NCBI GenBank assembly: GCA_029204045.2
Contig: CM055066.1
Coordinates: 21,804,120 to 21,868,119, forward strand
DNA length: 64,000 bases
Source: Tillandsia leiboldiana
Taxonomy: Eukaryota; Streptophyta; Magnoliopsida; Poales; Bromeliaceae
Reading direction: 5' to 3'
Position numbers and translations under genes: made by a program. Positions 34,108-44,888 of the stretch are shown piece after piece (the first letter of the stretch is position 1; every line of letters begins with the position of its first letter). The notes below the pieces were generated by a model. It saw only the letters and a program-made list of their open reading frames with translations, had not been told where the DNA came from and made no database searches.

Positions 34108-34191
34108 TTAGGGATAGGTCAGTTGGGACTTAGGAAACCCTAGGCTTTTGGCAGACCCTAGGATGATAGGGCGCGAGAGGCGTGACACTTC

Positions 34192-34327
34192 GCGAAAGTC
34201 GTTGATTTATTTATTGGACTCTTCCAGTGAGTGAAGAGGGATCGACATACCCGATTTCTAGTGGACCGTTATGTTGGCTGCAGACAACATAAAGTCGCAG
34301 AAATTGGGGGATGTCTTTGACTTTCGC
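34192..34327 (+). promoter_or_regulatory. Structured gag leader of gypsy A (candidate dimerisation/packaging signal)
   Basis: GCGAAAGTC (34192-34200) is perfectly complementary to GACTTTCGC (34319-34327). Between them lie hairpin CTCTTC/GAAGAG (34219-34238) and an 8-bp hairpin TTATGTTG/CAACATAA (34269-34292) whose apical loop is G-CTGCAG-A. That loop is a self-complementary hexamer between purines, the shape of a retroviral kissing-loop dimerisation site. It ends 52 bases before the gag ATG. Equivalent structures exist in A', B, C and D. The function is inferred from position and covariation. Confidence 0.8.
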
Positions 34328-34379
34328 TAGATTGGGTCGTGTGGGGTTATGTTACTTATTCATGATTTCTTGTGGCAGG

Positions 34380-37300
34380 ATGCCTCCCCGACGTCGGATC
34401 CCTACTCGGGGTGTCCCGTTACCCCCTGATGAGCCAGGGCAGCCTACACCCCCCGAGCTTACTGAGTTGAGGGCCTTGGTGGCCCAATTGGCGGAGGGTC
34501 AGCGCCGCCAGGAGCAGAGGTTTGAGCAGCTCCTTGCCCAGAGAGAGGCACCATCCCCAGCTATTCCTGAGGCCCTTGTGCCTCCTGTTGCACCTTTTGT
34601 GCCGTCAGCGCCATCTTCGAGTAGCGGGGCTCCTGGAGCTATTCAGCCTTTGACTGCGGAGGAGGAGCAGGATATCGCTAACAAACTCTCCAAGTTTGTT
34701 CAGCGGGGACCCCCTAGATTCTCAGGGCGGGATGCGCAGCCCTGGGCTGTTGGGAGATGGCTTTCTGCGATGGAGAAGCTTTTTCGGGACTTCTTCATCG
34801 ACCCGAGGTATCGAGTGCACATGGCGGTGCACTGTTTGGACGGTGATGCTGATTTTTGGTGGCAGCGGGTAGAGCCCCTGGAGTTCCGGATTACTCGGCA
34901 GCTGCCTTGGGAGGAGTTCCGACGGATGGTGCTGGACACCTATTTTTCGACCAGTGTGAAGAAGAAGATGGAGGATGACTTGAAGAACCTGCAGCAGGGC
35001 AATAGATTGGCTCATGCCTATTTCCAGGAGTTCACGGAGTTGCTGAACTGTGTGCCCTTCGTCGCTCGTGACAGTCCACACCAGGTTGAGTTGTTCGAGG
35101 GAGGCCTCCGTCCAGAGATTTACACACTGGTGCATGCTCAGAGGTTTCAGACTCTGGAGGCAGCCGCAGAGCATGCACAGTGGGTGGAGAGAGGTGATCT
35201 GGTGGTGGCCAGACAGAGGGTCGCGGTCGCTCAGAGCTCCGACAGAAAGCGACCAGCCCAGGACGAGGGGGGACAGGCCAGTACTTGGAGGCCGCCTCGG
35301 CCGCCACCGCCTCAGTTCCCAGGCCGTGGGCATTCGGAGCGGCGAGGGCCTAGTGGGTCCCAGAGGCCCCAGCAGCAGCAGCAGCAGCAGCAGCAGAGAT
35401 CTCATTCGTCGCAGCGCGGGTCTCAGCGGCAGCCACAGCGACAGCGACAGTCTCAGCAGCAGCAGTCCCGACAGTCACGGGCTCCCAGCAGTTGTATCTT
35501 CTGTGGAGGTCCGCACTTCCCCGGCACTTGCGACCAGCGGTGGGGTCGCTGCTACGGATGTGGACAGCCAGGGCACATTCGAGCTGCGTGCCCCTTTTCG
35601 ACCTCAGCCGCTCCTTCTTCAGCATCTGCCCCAGCATCATCGCAGCAGCGGTCGACGGCCCAGCGGCCTTATGCTCTAGCGAGCAAGCCATCTTCTTCCC
35701 ATCCCACCGATTATCGCCCTCCAGCTCAGAGTGGGCGAGTGTATGCTACACAGGTAGAGGATTCTTCAGCAGCGGACCAGGTGGTGGCAGGTATCACCTT
35801 ACTCTATGGCATTAGGACTCGTACCTTATTTGATACTAGAGCATCGCATTCTTTCATTAGTAGATCTTTTGCATTATTGCATGGGTTAGAGGTAGGATTT
35901 TTGCCTTATGCACGAGAGGTTCGGATTCCCGATCACACTTTGCACGTGGAGGAGTGTTGTTGGTCCTGCCCGATGCAGATCGAGTCCTGGATTATGCCAG
36001 CTGACCTGTTGGTCTTGAGACAGCTGAGGGACTTTGATGTGATTCTTGGGATGGACTGGCTGGCTCAGTATTTCGCGATTATTGATTGTGCCGCGAGGAC
36101 TGCCACTTTTAGAGAGCCAGGCCAGGAGATGTTTGTATATCGGGGATGTCAGAGTGCTTTCTTTGCCTCTGTGGTTTCGACTTCCCGAGCGAGGCGGATG
36201 ATTCATCGAGGATGTGTAGCCTTTTTGGCTAGTGTTGTTGAGGGGCCTACGGCGACACCGGGACTCGGGGATATTCCTATTGCCCGCGAGTTTCCGGATG
36301 TTTTTCCACCTGAGCTGACTAGTATGCCGCCAGACAGAGAGATTGAGTTTGTGATTGACGTAGTTCCAGGAACTGCGCCAATCTCTAAGGCTCCTTATCG
36401 GATGGCACCGGCTGAGTTGCGAGAGCTTAAAGCACAGCTGCAAGACCTGATGGATAAGGGTTTTATTAGACCAAGTGTGTCGCCTTGGGGAGCACCGGTG
36501 CTATTCGTGAAAAAGAAGGATGGGTCACTTCGGTTGTGTGTGGACTATAGGGAATTGAACAAAGTGACCATTAAGAACAAGTACCCTTTGCCGCGCATCG
36601 ATGATCTCTTTGATCAGCTGCAAGGGTCTTGTGTATTTTCCAAGATTGATCTACAGTCTGGTTACCACCAACTGAAGGTGAAGGCCGAGGATATTCCTAA
36701 GACTACTTTCAGATCACGGTACGGGCATTATGAGTTTACAGTTATGCCGTTTGGATTGACTAATGCCCCTGCCGCCTTTATGGACTTGATGAACAGGATA
36801 TTTCGGCCCTTTCTGGATCGTTTTGTGGTGGTGTTCATTGATGATATCCTTATTTACTCCCGAAGCGAGGCCGAGCACGAGGAGCACTTGAGGACTGTGC
36901 TACAACTTCTACGAGATAAGAAGTTGTATGCCAAGTTGTCAAAGTGCGAGTTTTGGCTTCGGGAGGTAGCTTTCTTGGGCCATGTGATTTCCACCGCCGG
37001 TGTAGCAGTAGACCCGGCAAAGATTGAGGCAGTTCGAGATTGGCCCCGACCGACGACTGTATCTGAGGTGCGCAGCTTCATGGGGTTAGCTGGTTATTAT
37101 CGTCGGTTTGTGGAAGGCTTTGCGAAGCTTTCCACACCCCTCACTCGGTTGTCGCGTAAAGGAGTTAAGTTTATCTGGAGTGAGGACTGCCAGAGGAGCT
37201 TTGAGGAGCTAAAGGATAGATTGATGACCGCTCCTATCCTTTCCCTCCCAGTAATGGGGAAAGGATATGTGATCTACAGTGATGCATCGCACAGTGGACT

Positions 37301-38939
37301 TGGATGCGTGCTGATGCAGGAAGGGAGGGTAATTGCTTATGCATCGAGACAGCTTAAGGATTACGAGAAGAATTACCCTACCCATGATTTGGAACTTGCT
37401 GCCGTGGTGTTTGCACTGAAGCTTTGGCGCCATTACCTATATGGGGAGCACTGTGAGATCTACACCGACCACAAGAGCCTAAAGTACCTGTTCACGCAGA
37501 AGGAACTGAATTTGAGGCAGCGCAGATGGTTAGAGTTACTGAAGGATTACGATGTGGATATCCTTTACCATCCAGGAAAGGCCAACGTGGTTGAAGATGC
37601 TTTGAGTAGGAGAGCGGTGCAGAGTTTGTCCATGTTGATTACAGATCAGGCGCCACTATTAGAGGAGTTGAGACGGCTCGAGATAGAGGTTGTATCCCCT
37701 GGGGTCTCTGCTAGACTGATGTCTTTGGTCGTGCAGCCTACTCTACTGGAGAGGATCCGGGAGAAACAGAGCGAGGACCCCCATTTGACCAAGATTCGAG
37801 ATCAGATTCCGAGTGATCGATCAGGGGATTTTTCAGTTGATACTGCGGGAGTACTGAGGTACAGGGATCGAGCCTGTGTGCCAGTGGATTCTGAGATCAG
37901 AGAGCAGATATTGAGAGAGGCCCATTATACACCTTACACCCTTCATCCCGGGGGGACTAAGATGTATAAGGACCTCAAGACACACTTCTGGTGGAATGGC
38001 ATGAAAAGGGATATTGGGAGGTTTGTGTCTCAGTGTTTAACTTGTCAGCAGGTAAAAGCTGAGCATCGTGTGCCAGCTGGCAAGTTACAAAGTCTTCCAA
38101 TTCCCGAGTGGAAGTGGGACCACATCACGATGGATTTTGTGGTCGGATTACCGAGGGCACAAGGAGGTGCAGATGCTATCTGGGTAGTGGTGGATCGACT
38201 TACCAAGTCAGCGCACTTTTTGCCTATACAGACTACTTGGCCACTCGAACGACTAGCCCAGTTATACTTGGATGAGATAGTGAGGTTACATGGGGTGCCA
38301 GCTTCCATAGTGTCAGATAGAGACCCGAGGTTTGTTTCGCGATTCTGGGGGAGTTTACAGACTACCTTGGGGACTCAGCTCAGATTTAGTACAGCTTTCC
38401 ACCCACAGACTGATGGACAGTCAGAGCGGACGATTCAGATCCTTGAGGATATGCTGAGGGCTTGTATCCTAGAGTTTGGCGGTGGATGGATTCGACACTT
38501 GTCACTGGCTGAGTTTGCGTACAACAATATCTTTCAAGCGAGCATCCAAATGGCTCCGTTTGAAGCGTTGTACGGACACAAATGTCGATCACCGCTATAT
38601 TGGAGTGATGTGGGGGAGAGAAGGACTCTGGGACCAGATTTGTTGCTAGAGGCAGAAGAAAAGGTCAGAGTGATCCGACAGCACCTTCAGATCGCTCAGA
38701 GTCGACAGAGGAGCTATGCTAATGTTCGGCGACGAGACTTAGAGTTTCAGGTGGGAGATCATGTATTTCTGAAAGTCTCGCCGTCCAAAGGGATAAGGAG
38801 GTTTGGCATTCGCGGGAAACTCAGTCCCCGATACATTGGACCCTTTGAGGTATTGGAGCGTGTCGGGCCAGTTGCTTATCGACTTGCACTTCCCCGAGAC
38901 TGGCTAGTGTCCACGATGTCTTTCATGTTTCCACTCTGA
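34380..38939 (+). CDS. Gag-pol polyprotein of Tekay-type gypsy A
   Basis: A single 1519-residue frame from MPPRRR. An in-frame upstream ATG at 34311 is disfavoured because it lies in the conserved RNA leader. Domains: gag core about 115-275; zinc knuckles about 372-404 (CYGCGQPGHIRAAC canonical); protease motif 485-487 reads D-T-R instead of D-T-G; RT from about 673 with FIDD at 819-822; RNase H from about 968 (YSDASHSG) to 1077 (DALSR); integrase with HHCC zinc region about 1182-1222 and catalytic D1252, D1313, E1349 at the standard D-35-E spacing; GPF/Y-like module near 1487. A one-base loss near 38890-38895 shifts the frame, so the protein ends WLVSTMSFMFPL before the chromodomain. The protein makes particles, copies and inserts DNA. 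The DTR change and frameshift suggest this copy is defective. Confidence 0.95.
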   Translation: MPPRRRIPTRGVPLPPDEPGQPTPPELTELRALVAQLAEGQRRQEQRFEQLLAQREAPSPAIPEALVPPVAPFVPSAPSSSSGAPGAIQPLTAEEEQDIANKLSKFVQRGPPRFSGRDAQPWAVGRWLSAMEKLFRDFFIDPRYRVHMAVHCLDGDADFWWQRVEPLEFRITRQLPWEEFRRMVLDTYFSTSVKKKMEDDLKNLQQGNRLAHAYFQEFTELLNCVPFVARDSPHQVELFEGGLRPEIYTLVHAQRFQTLEAAAEHAQWVERGDLVVARQRVAVAQSSDRKRPAQDEGGQASTWRPPRPPPPQFPGRGHSERRGPSGSQRPQQQQQQQQQRSHSSQRGSQRQPQRQRQSQQQQSRQSRAPSSCIFCGGPHFPGTCDQRWGRCYGCGQPGHIRAACPFSTSAAPSSASAPASSQQRSTAQRPYALASKPSSSHPTDYRPPAQSGRVYATQVEDSSAADQVVAGITLLYGIRTRTLFDTRASHSFISRSFALLHGLEVGFLPYAREVRIPDHTLHVEECCWSCPMQIESWIMPADLLVLRQLRDFDVILGMDWLAQYFAIIDCAARTATFREPGQEMFVYRGCQSAFFASVVSTSRARRMIHRGCVAFLASVVEGPTATPGLGDIPIAREFPDVFPPELTSMPPDREIEFVIDVVPGTAPISKAPYRMAPAELRELKAQLQDLMDKGFIRPSVSPWGAPVLFVKKKDGSLRLCVDYRELNKVTIKNKYPLPRIDDLFDQLQGSCVFSKIDLQSGYHQLKVKAEDIPKTTFRSRYGHYEFTVMPFGLTNAPAAFMDLMNRIFRPFLDRFVVVFIDDILIYSRSEAEHEEHLRTVLQLLRDKKLYAKLSKCEFWLREVAFLGHVISTAGVAVDPAKIEAVRDWPRPTTVSEVRSFMGLAGYYRRFVEGFAKLSTPLTRLSRKGVKFIWSEDCQRSFEELKDRLMTAPILSLPVMGKGYVIYSDASHSGLGCVLMQEGRVIAYASRQLKDYEKNYPTHDLELAAVVFALKLWRHYLYGEHCEIYTDHKSLKYLFTQKELNLRQRRWLELLKDYDVDILYHPGKANVVEDALSRRAVQSLSMLITDQAPLLEELRRLEIEVVSPGVSARLMSLVVQPTLLERIREKQSEDPHLTKIRDQIPSDRSGDFSVDTAGVLRYRDRACVPVDSEIREQILREAHYTPYTLHPGGTKMYKDLKTHFWWNGMKRDIGRFVSQCLTCQQVKAEHRVPAGKLQSLPIPEWKWDHITMDFVVGLPRAQGGADAIWVVVDRLTKSAHFLPIQTTWPLERLAQLYLDEIVRLHGVPASIVSDRDPRFVSRFWGSLQTTLGTQLRFSTAFHPQTDGQSERTIQILEDMLRACILEFGGGWIRHLSLAEFAYNNIFQASIQMAPFEALYGHKCRSPLYWSDVGERRTLGPDLLLEAEEKVRVIRQHLQIAQSRQRSYANVRRRDLEFQVGDHVFLKVSPSKGIRRFGIRGKLSPRYIGPFEVLERVGPVAYRLALPRDWLVSTMSFMFPL

Positions 38940-39178
38940 GGAGGTACGTCTTCGACCCGTCGCACGTCATCGACTTTGCACCACTCGAGGTCAGCGAGGA
39001 TTTGAGATATGAGGAGCGCCCACTGCGAATTCTAGATCGGGAGATGAAAGAATTGCGTAATCGGGTCATTCCCTATGTGAAGATCCTCTGGAGCAATCAT
39101 GATGAGCGCGAGGCGACGTGGGAGCTCGAGTCAGCAATGACGGACGCCTACCCCTACCTGTTCGAGGCTCAGGATTGA
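38896..39178 (+). pseudogene. Out-of-frame chromodomain region of gypsy A
   Basis: In the next frame downstream of the polyprotein break lies VHDVFHVSTLRRY, then LRILDREMKELRN and VKILWSNHDE-EATWELES-like sequence, ending in TGA at 39176-39178. This is the integrase C-terminus and chromodomain typical of Tekay chromoviruses, which targets insertion to chromatin. It is separated from the main frame by the one-base loss near 38890-38895. A -1 or +1 programmed shift is unlikely because no slippery sequence is evident. Confidence 0.88.
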
Positions 39179-39191
39179 GGTATGATTTTTC

Positions 39192-39225
39192 GTTTCGAGG
39201 ACGAAACTTTTGTTAGTGGGGGGGA
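39192..39225 (+). promoter_or_regulatory. Pre-PPT hairpin and polypurine tract of gypsy A
   Basis: GTTTCG-AGGA-CGAAAC (39192-39207) forms a 6-bp stem with a four-base loop. The purine run AGTGGGGGGGA ends directly before the 3' LTR at 39226 and would prime plus-strand DNA synthesis. Confidence 0.85.
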
Positions 39226-42219
39226 TGTAGTGGCCCTGGTTTCTGTTCTGTTTTCCCGTGAATGCTGGGTGTGAAACACCTATTATTGGTGTATTAGGTC
39301 CACAGTGCATCAAAGGGATGCTACGGATGGACACTGTGTGGTATTTACTGTTGGTTTGACCTTCGAAGGTAATTGCCGAATTTTATAGAAAGATTTGGGC
39401 CAAGCGGAGGCCGTATTTGGATTCAGCGTGGAAAAACGCTTGAAAACGGCTTTTTATTTGTTGAAAACGGAGTCCGGATGCCCAAAAACGGACCCCCGGA
39501 AGTTTTCTGTGAAAAATGGTGCATGGGGGACCTGTGGACCGGCCAGGGACACGTGGCGGCTTCTCATTGGGCCGGCGCACGCCCCACGGTCCACGGAAAG
39601 GGCGGCCGGTGCATGGTGGACCGGCGGGCCACGTGGCGGCACGCAGTTGGGCCGGTGCAAGGCGCGCGGCGCACGGGAGGGTGCACGGGCAGCGCGGGCA
39701 GGCCGGGCAGGCGCGGAGGGGGCGCGGTGCACGGTGGACCGGGGCGCGCCACGTGGCGGCCCCGGGTTGGCTGGTCCATGTGCGCGTGGCGCACGCGGCG
39801 CCACGCGGCGGCGGCCGTACGCGCACATGGGCGCACGTGGGCGCACGTGGGCGCACGTGGCGGCGGCGCCCGCCGGCAGCCGTGTCGGGCGGGGCCACGT
39901 GTCGCCACGCCGTTGGCTGGCGCGCCCACCCTGCCGCCAATCACGGGGGACACGTGGCGCTTCCCCGTTGGGCCCGCACTGTGCGCGCCCGGAAACCCCT
40001 GGGCCGGGCCGCACTGTAGCCGCCCGAATCGCGGGCCGGGCTGCACTGTTCACGCCCGAAAGTGGGCCTGGGCACTGTAGCCGCCCGAAAGTGGGGACAC
40101 AGTGGTCTTTTTCCCAAAAGATTTTTTGGGCCTATAAATAGCCCTTCCCCTCCCTTCTTTTTCTCTGTTTTTTTGAGAGAAAGAGAGAGAATCAGAGAGA
40201 GGTCATTGAAGAGAAGTTTTTTATCTTCTTATTTTCTACCTCGTGGTGCGTTCCCAGAATTTTTGGAAGTTCGACAGCGGCGATCCGGATTTTACAGTGT
40301 GCCTCATTTTTCCCCAATCTTGGCCCGTTATCGTCGCATTTCAGTCCGAGGAGTCCTCTGCGCAGTACAGGAGTCCTTTATCGACGATTTCTTCGCCGGT
40401 GTGTTCCTAAGAGGTAGGGCTTCGTTTTCCGTGTTGGTGGTTTCTCTGGATTCGGATTTCTTGGCACGATTCCCGAGGTGTTTTGACCCCCTCTTTTGTT
40501 GTTTGGGTTTTTGGACAGCAGCGACTTCGACGAATTATTTCGTAGCGTAAGAATATCAGATCGAGGCGATTCAAGAGTCGATTTTGGGCTACTTTTCGCT
40601 AGGAACGCAACCGTGATTTTTTTGAGATTTTAGGAGCTCGAGACAGAGGTGAAATTCCTCATTTTGCGTGCTGATTGCAAAAACAGCAATTATGTGTTTG
40701 GAACTTGTAGTTTTTACACCGTGTACACTTGTGTGATGTTGTAGGATACTGTTTCAGCTGACGGTGTGCTTAGAGGATAGCGGGTATTTTCTGGGTGTGT
40801 TGTGCACACTTTTCGAGGTGGGTGGTTGCGTTTCCCTCTTTGTTGACTTGCTCACTAGGAATAGTAGAGTTTCCCAATTATAAAGGTGACAGTTAACTCG
40901 TGGTATATGAACCTATTGCATTGGCCCCCTAAATTAATTGATAGCTGCTATGTGATCAATCTGGGACAATGAAGTTGGACAATTGCTATATCTTAAACTG
41001 CATGCAAATAAATAATATTATAAAATGATTCTTTACAAGAAACCTTAGTCACTTTTCTAATATTTTTTTAAAGGAATAATTGTATGTTTAATTGGACATC
41101 TAGTTAGGCCACTATTTTACTGCAGCACTGTATTATGGGATTTGACTTAGGAGAAAACATGTTTTACTGATATTCTTCTCTATCGATGCATGACGATCGA
41201 GTCAGACCGGGATCTTGAGATAGTGTAGTTGGATCTTGAGTCTGGGACAGTTTAGACTCTTCTTGGGGATTGGGGGATATAATGGCAACCGCGAATTTTG
41301 GGCGGTTGACCGGATGTTATTATCACATCAGATTGGGGATCAGGGTTGCATTAGTGGATGGAGTATTCCCACTTTGATCATGGTCATGATCTAGTCCTGC
41401 TATTGTGAGACATCGGTTACAGAGATGATTGATACAGAGACACTTTACTCGTGTGGGTCGCTCCCCTCGAGTGCCACTCCGGAGTAGGCTTTTTGACCGT
41501 GATGGGTGCCGGTCAGTTGGTGAGTTGTGAGTGATGACAGAGCAGGCAGTGCCAGTATTTCCTGGCCCTCTGATTGGGTTTCTTTGGGCAGTCAGCTTTA
41601 TAGTTGCATATATACAGTTATCTTTTGGCACTGCATTTAGAGGCATAGTAGTGGTAGTTCCCTTTTCAGCAGTTTTTATTGCATACCACTGTTCCTTCCT
41701 TTTTGCCTCTTATAGTCCTAGTGGGTGTGTCAGCATTTGAGGTTTTACCCACTAGGGGAGGCTACTGGTTTATCTAGTAGTTCTCACCCCCATTGTTGTT
41801 TTCTGTCTTCTTCCCTTTGTTTTGCAGAGTCATCTGCGCGAGCTGCTGGGCAATCAGCGGCTGATCGAGGTAAGAGGATTGCGGACTAGCTAGATCATCT
41901 ACCCCGACTGTGAGAGTAGCTGGACTGTTATTGCACCCCTTTTGTATCTCAGATTACAGTAGTTTACTTTTGGGACTGGTTTAGCCAGCTGTTTGTATTT
42001 TGGTTAGTGAGCTGGGAGTTTATTGTACTTTATTTCAGCTTGTATCTTATTTCCAGTCTGAGATTACTTATAGTTCTTTTAGTTCAGCTCTGTTTACGCT
42101 CTTCTATTGTATATCTTATATCTGAGCAGGTTACCAGCGCTTCGTGTACATGGAAAATTCTGTGTGCATGGCGGATCTGTTGGCGAGCCTGGGTTCTGGT
42201 TTACACCCGGGGCGTGACA
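39226..42219 (+). repeat. 3' LTR of gypsy A
   Basis: Same organisation as the 5' LTR: TATA at 40133-40140, exon-like segment 41828-41869, end CGTGACA at 42219. It lacks 104 bp that correspond to 31744-31847 of the 5' LTR, removed between short direct repeats (CCGCAC). The deleted part includes one CACGTG motif. ACATG at 42220-42224 is the right target-site duplication. Confidence 0.94.
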
Positions 42220-42224
42220 ACATG

Positions 42225-42291
42225 AGAGTTAAGCGTGCTAGAGCTAGAGTAGTTCTAGGATGGGTGACACCCTGGGAAGTGGGGCGTCACA
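42225..42291 (+). mobile_element. Cassandra-type TRIM copy 2, right end of 3' LTR
   Basis: The last 67 bases of the TRIM2 3' LTR (AGAGTTAAGCGTGC to GGCGTCACA) continue the sequence broken at 30987. It is followed by CCTGA (42292-42296), the right target-site duplication of TRIM2. Confidence 0.93.
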
Positions 42292-44888
42292 CCTGATACC
42301 CAATCTGATGCATAAGCAACCTCTGGTCAACCGCCTAATATCCGCGGTTGCCGCAATACCCCACAAACCACAACCTGGTGCAACAACCCACACCCGGCCA
42401 ACCGCCCAATATCCGCGGTCGCCGGAAACCCTGCCTACCACAATCTGGTACAACCTGTCCCCGACACCAAAATCCCAGCTACACTATCCCAAATCCCTGG
42501 TCGAACCCGAGCAACATGAACCATACGACTGACAAAAGGAGAAAAGAAGCAAAGATGGTTTCTCCTAAGTCAAGTCCCAATAAGAAAGTGTAGCAGTAAA
42601 AGATGGCCTATCTAGATATCCATACAAGCATGCATTTGTCCTCAAGAAAGATAAAAGGGAGTATAACCGATAGTAGCTTCACAAAATATAATCTCATGCC
42701 AAAATAATCTATGGACTACACCTGCCCAAAATCCATGATCCATAATCCATAATAACTCCTCAAAGTAAAACCCGCACATAGATATGATACCATGTCCCCT
42801 CGAAGGATCAATCCTCGTAAAATACTATGTGCTAACATGGCATGCTAAAAGCCCGCTACTACCATAATGTCAAACCCACATGAATAGGTCAATGATTAAA
42901 TAACATGTACAATAATTAGGTAAGCATTAATCCACAAGATCTAGGCCACTTTCCATGCTTACAACTCAATGCTATTAATTGTACATTTAATCATGCATGC
43001 ATTCTAACATATATAGAATTAGAAACCTGTCCACCGGTTCTGGGGATGAAGCAACCCACTTGAAACGCTTTCCGCAGGCAAAGACGAAGTCGGTGAAGTG
43101 CGTAGTCACCCGCTATCCAAAATCTACCAAAACCGCACCCTCGGTAATCAGCCGCAGAAGCCTCTGTTCCAACCAACAACATCACCAACATTCAATAACC
43201 AACACCACATATCCCCAAAACAGCACACGCTGTTTTTACCAACCAGCAGAGAGGAGGGGGATTTTCACCTGCATACAGTCCTCTAAAAATCCCAGAAAAA
43301 TCACGGTTGCGATCCTCGCGATGAGTAGCCCCAAAACGAGTATTTATACACCTCATTCTGATACCTGTAGGCCAAGAAACAATTAGAACAACATTGGAAG
43401 CCACTTCCTCAAGAACACAATCCTGCTGGAAAAATAGCAGCAAAGAAGCATAATTCTCACCCTCGAAATGACCTCATAAAAATCCAATAAAAATACAGGT
43501 GCGTTCCCCTCGAAGATTAGATATCAATCGAGTCTTTAATCGCCTCATTCTGATGCACGAGCATAGAGATAAAAATCCGACAAGCCTCCGTTGTCCAAAA
43601 ATCCACCAGCAAAATAGTGGCTCAGATATGCCTCGTAAACCGTGCCAAAAACTCCAATCGAGACAAAGTGACCAACATGAGAATCGAAGGCGTACCTCTC
43701 GTGAATGCGCTGCCGTAAAAATCAGCTCAAAACACCATCGGGGTGATCCAGGGTGCCTCGCGGACCGAGAAGTGACGGTGGAAGCCAAAATCGAAGAAAT
43801 GTCGCAGTGCGCCGCGTCGCAGAAAGAGCGCATATCGAGGCCTCCAAAAAATCTGAGAATCCATCACGAAATGCTCCACAAGATGAAGAACATTTCTTCT
43901 TCAAGCCTCAGCTGAAGATGGGCTCGGGAAAGGGCTCAAATCCGCGGCCCAAGAGGAGCTATATATAGCCCAAACCAAACAATTACCAAAATACCATCTG
44001 TGTCCCCACATTCGGGCGCCCGAAAGATTCGGGCTGCTACATGGACCCCAAAATGCACCCCAAACCGTCAAGCCCGAATCAATCCTGGAGTGCCATGTCT
44101 CCCAAAACAGCAAACACCAATTCGGGCCAATCCCTGAGTGCCACGTTGCACACCGCACAGCGCATAGCGGCGCCAGCCGCTGTGGTCGCGCCACGTGGCC
44201 CGCTCCCGTGCTGACGCGTGGCGCGCCCGTTCGTCAACGCCCGCCACGCCGTACGGTCACCTGCCCGCCGTACGGCCACCTGCCCCGGTCACCTGCTCCG
44301 CTGCGCTGTGTGCGGCGTACGAAGACCAGCCAACCACAAGATGCCTCGTGTCCTCCTCTTCCCGCTGCGCCGCGCGCGCCTGCTCGCTGCACCGTGCGGC
44401 TGCCCGCGCCCGCGCGCCTGCCCGCACCTGCTCCGCCACCTGCCCGTGCCTGCTCCGCCGCGCCCCGCTGCTGCCCGCCGCCGCCGGCGATGCCCGGCCG
44501 GCCGGAACAGTACCCAGCTGCCTCGAAAATCGTGCCAAGTCATCCGGGCTCCGAAAAATATAAGTAAATAGCCCATTTTGGTCATTTTCACGCTCTGAAT
44601 CCAAATCCGCTGTCCGTTTTGCCAAATTTCAATTCCAAAAATTGCCGAAGGCATCCGGAAAGGTGTTTTTAACCCAAATTTCGTGCTGAGTCCAATTTTG
44701 ATATCCGTTTCGTGCGAAACCACTTCTAAATATTTGACGGGTTCATCCGATTACCCACGTGATCCATTTTAAGTCCTGCGTCCATCACTTATGTCCGATT
44801 GGTGCACAAACACCGCCGACACGCCACATAGGCCTCAAGAAGCTGCTGGTCACACTATAGAAGCCCTGCAGAGATCTGGGTCACCACA
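42292..44888 (-). repeat. 5' LTR of gypsy D, U3-side part
   Basis: Continues the D LTR after the nested insertion and matches 23232-25766. TATATATA is at 43960-43967. It is GC-rich near 44150-44520. It ends at 44888 with ACCACA (minus-strand start TGTGGTGACCC). Directly beyond is SIRE-type coding sequence, so D is inserted in a copia element. ATAAG (44889-44893) would be the duplication, but the other side is lost. No gene is present. Confidence 0.9.

Larger units (their letters stand above)
30988..42219 (+). mobile_element. Gypsy A: Tekay/Del-type chromovirus, nearly complete
   Basis: LTRs 30988-34087 (3100 bp) and 39226-42219 (2994 bp) start TGTAGTGGCCC and end GGGGCGTGACA. The TSD ACATG (30983-30987, 42220-42224) is perfect, and the element sits inside the 5S-like segment of the TRIM2 3' LTR. 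The interior has PBS, structured leader, one long gag-pol frame, an out-of-frame chromodomain region, a pre-PPT hairpin and a PPT. The LTRs differ by a 104-bp deletion and scattered substitutions, implying a recent insertion. The copy is probably not autonomous: the protease motif is DTR and a frameshift precedes the chromodomain. Confidence 0.95.
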
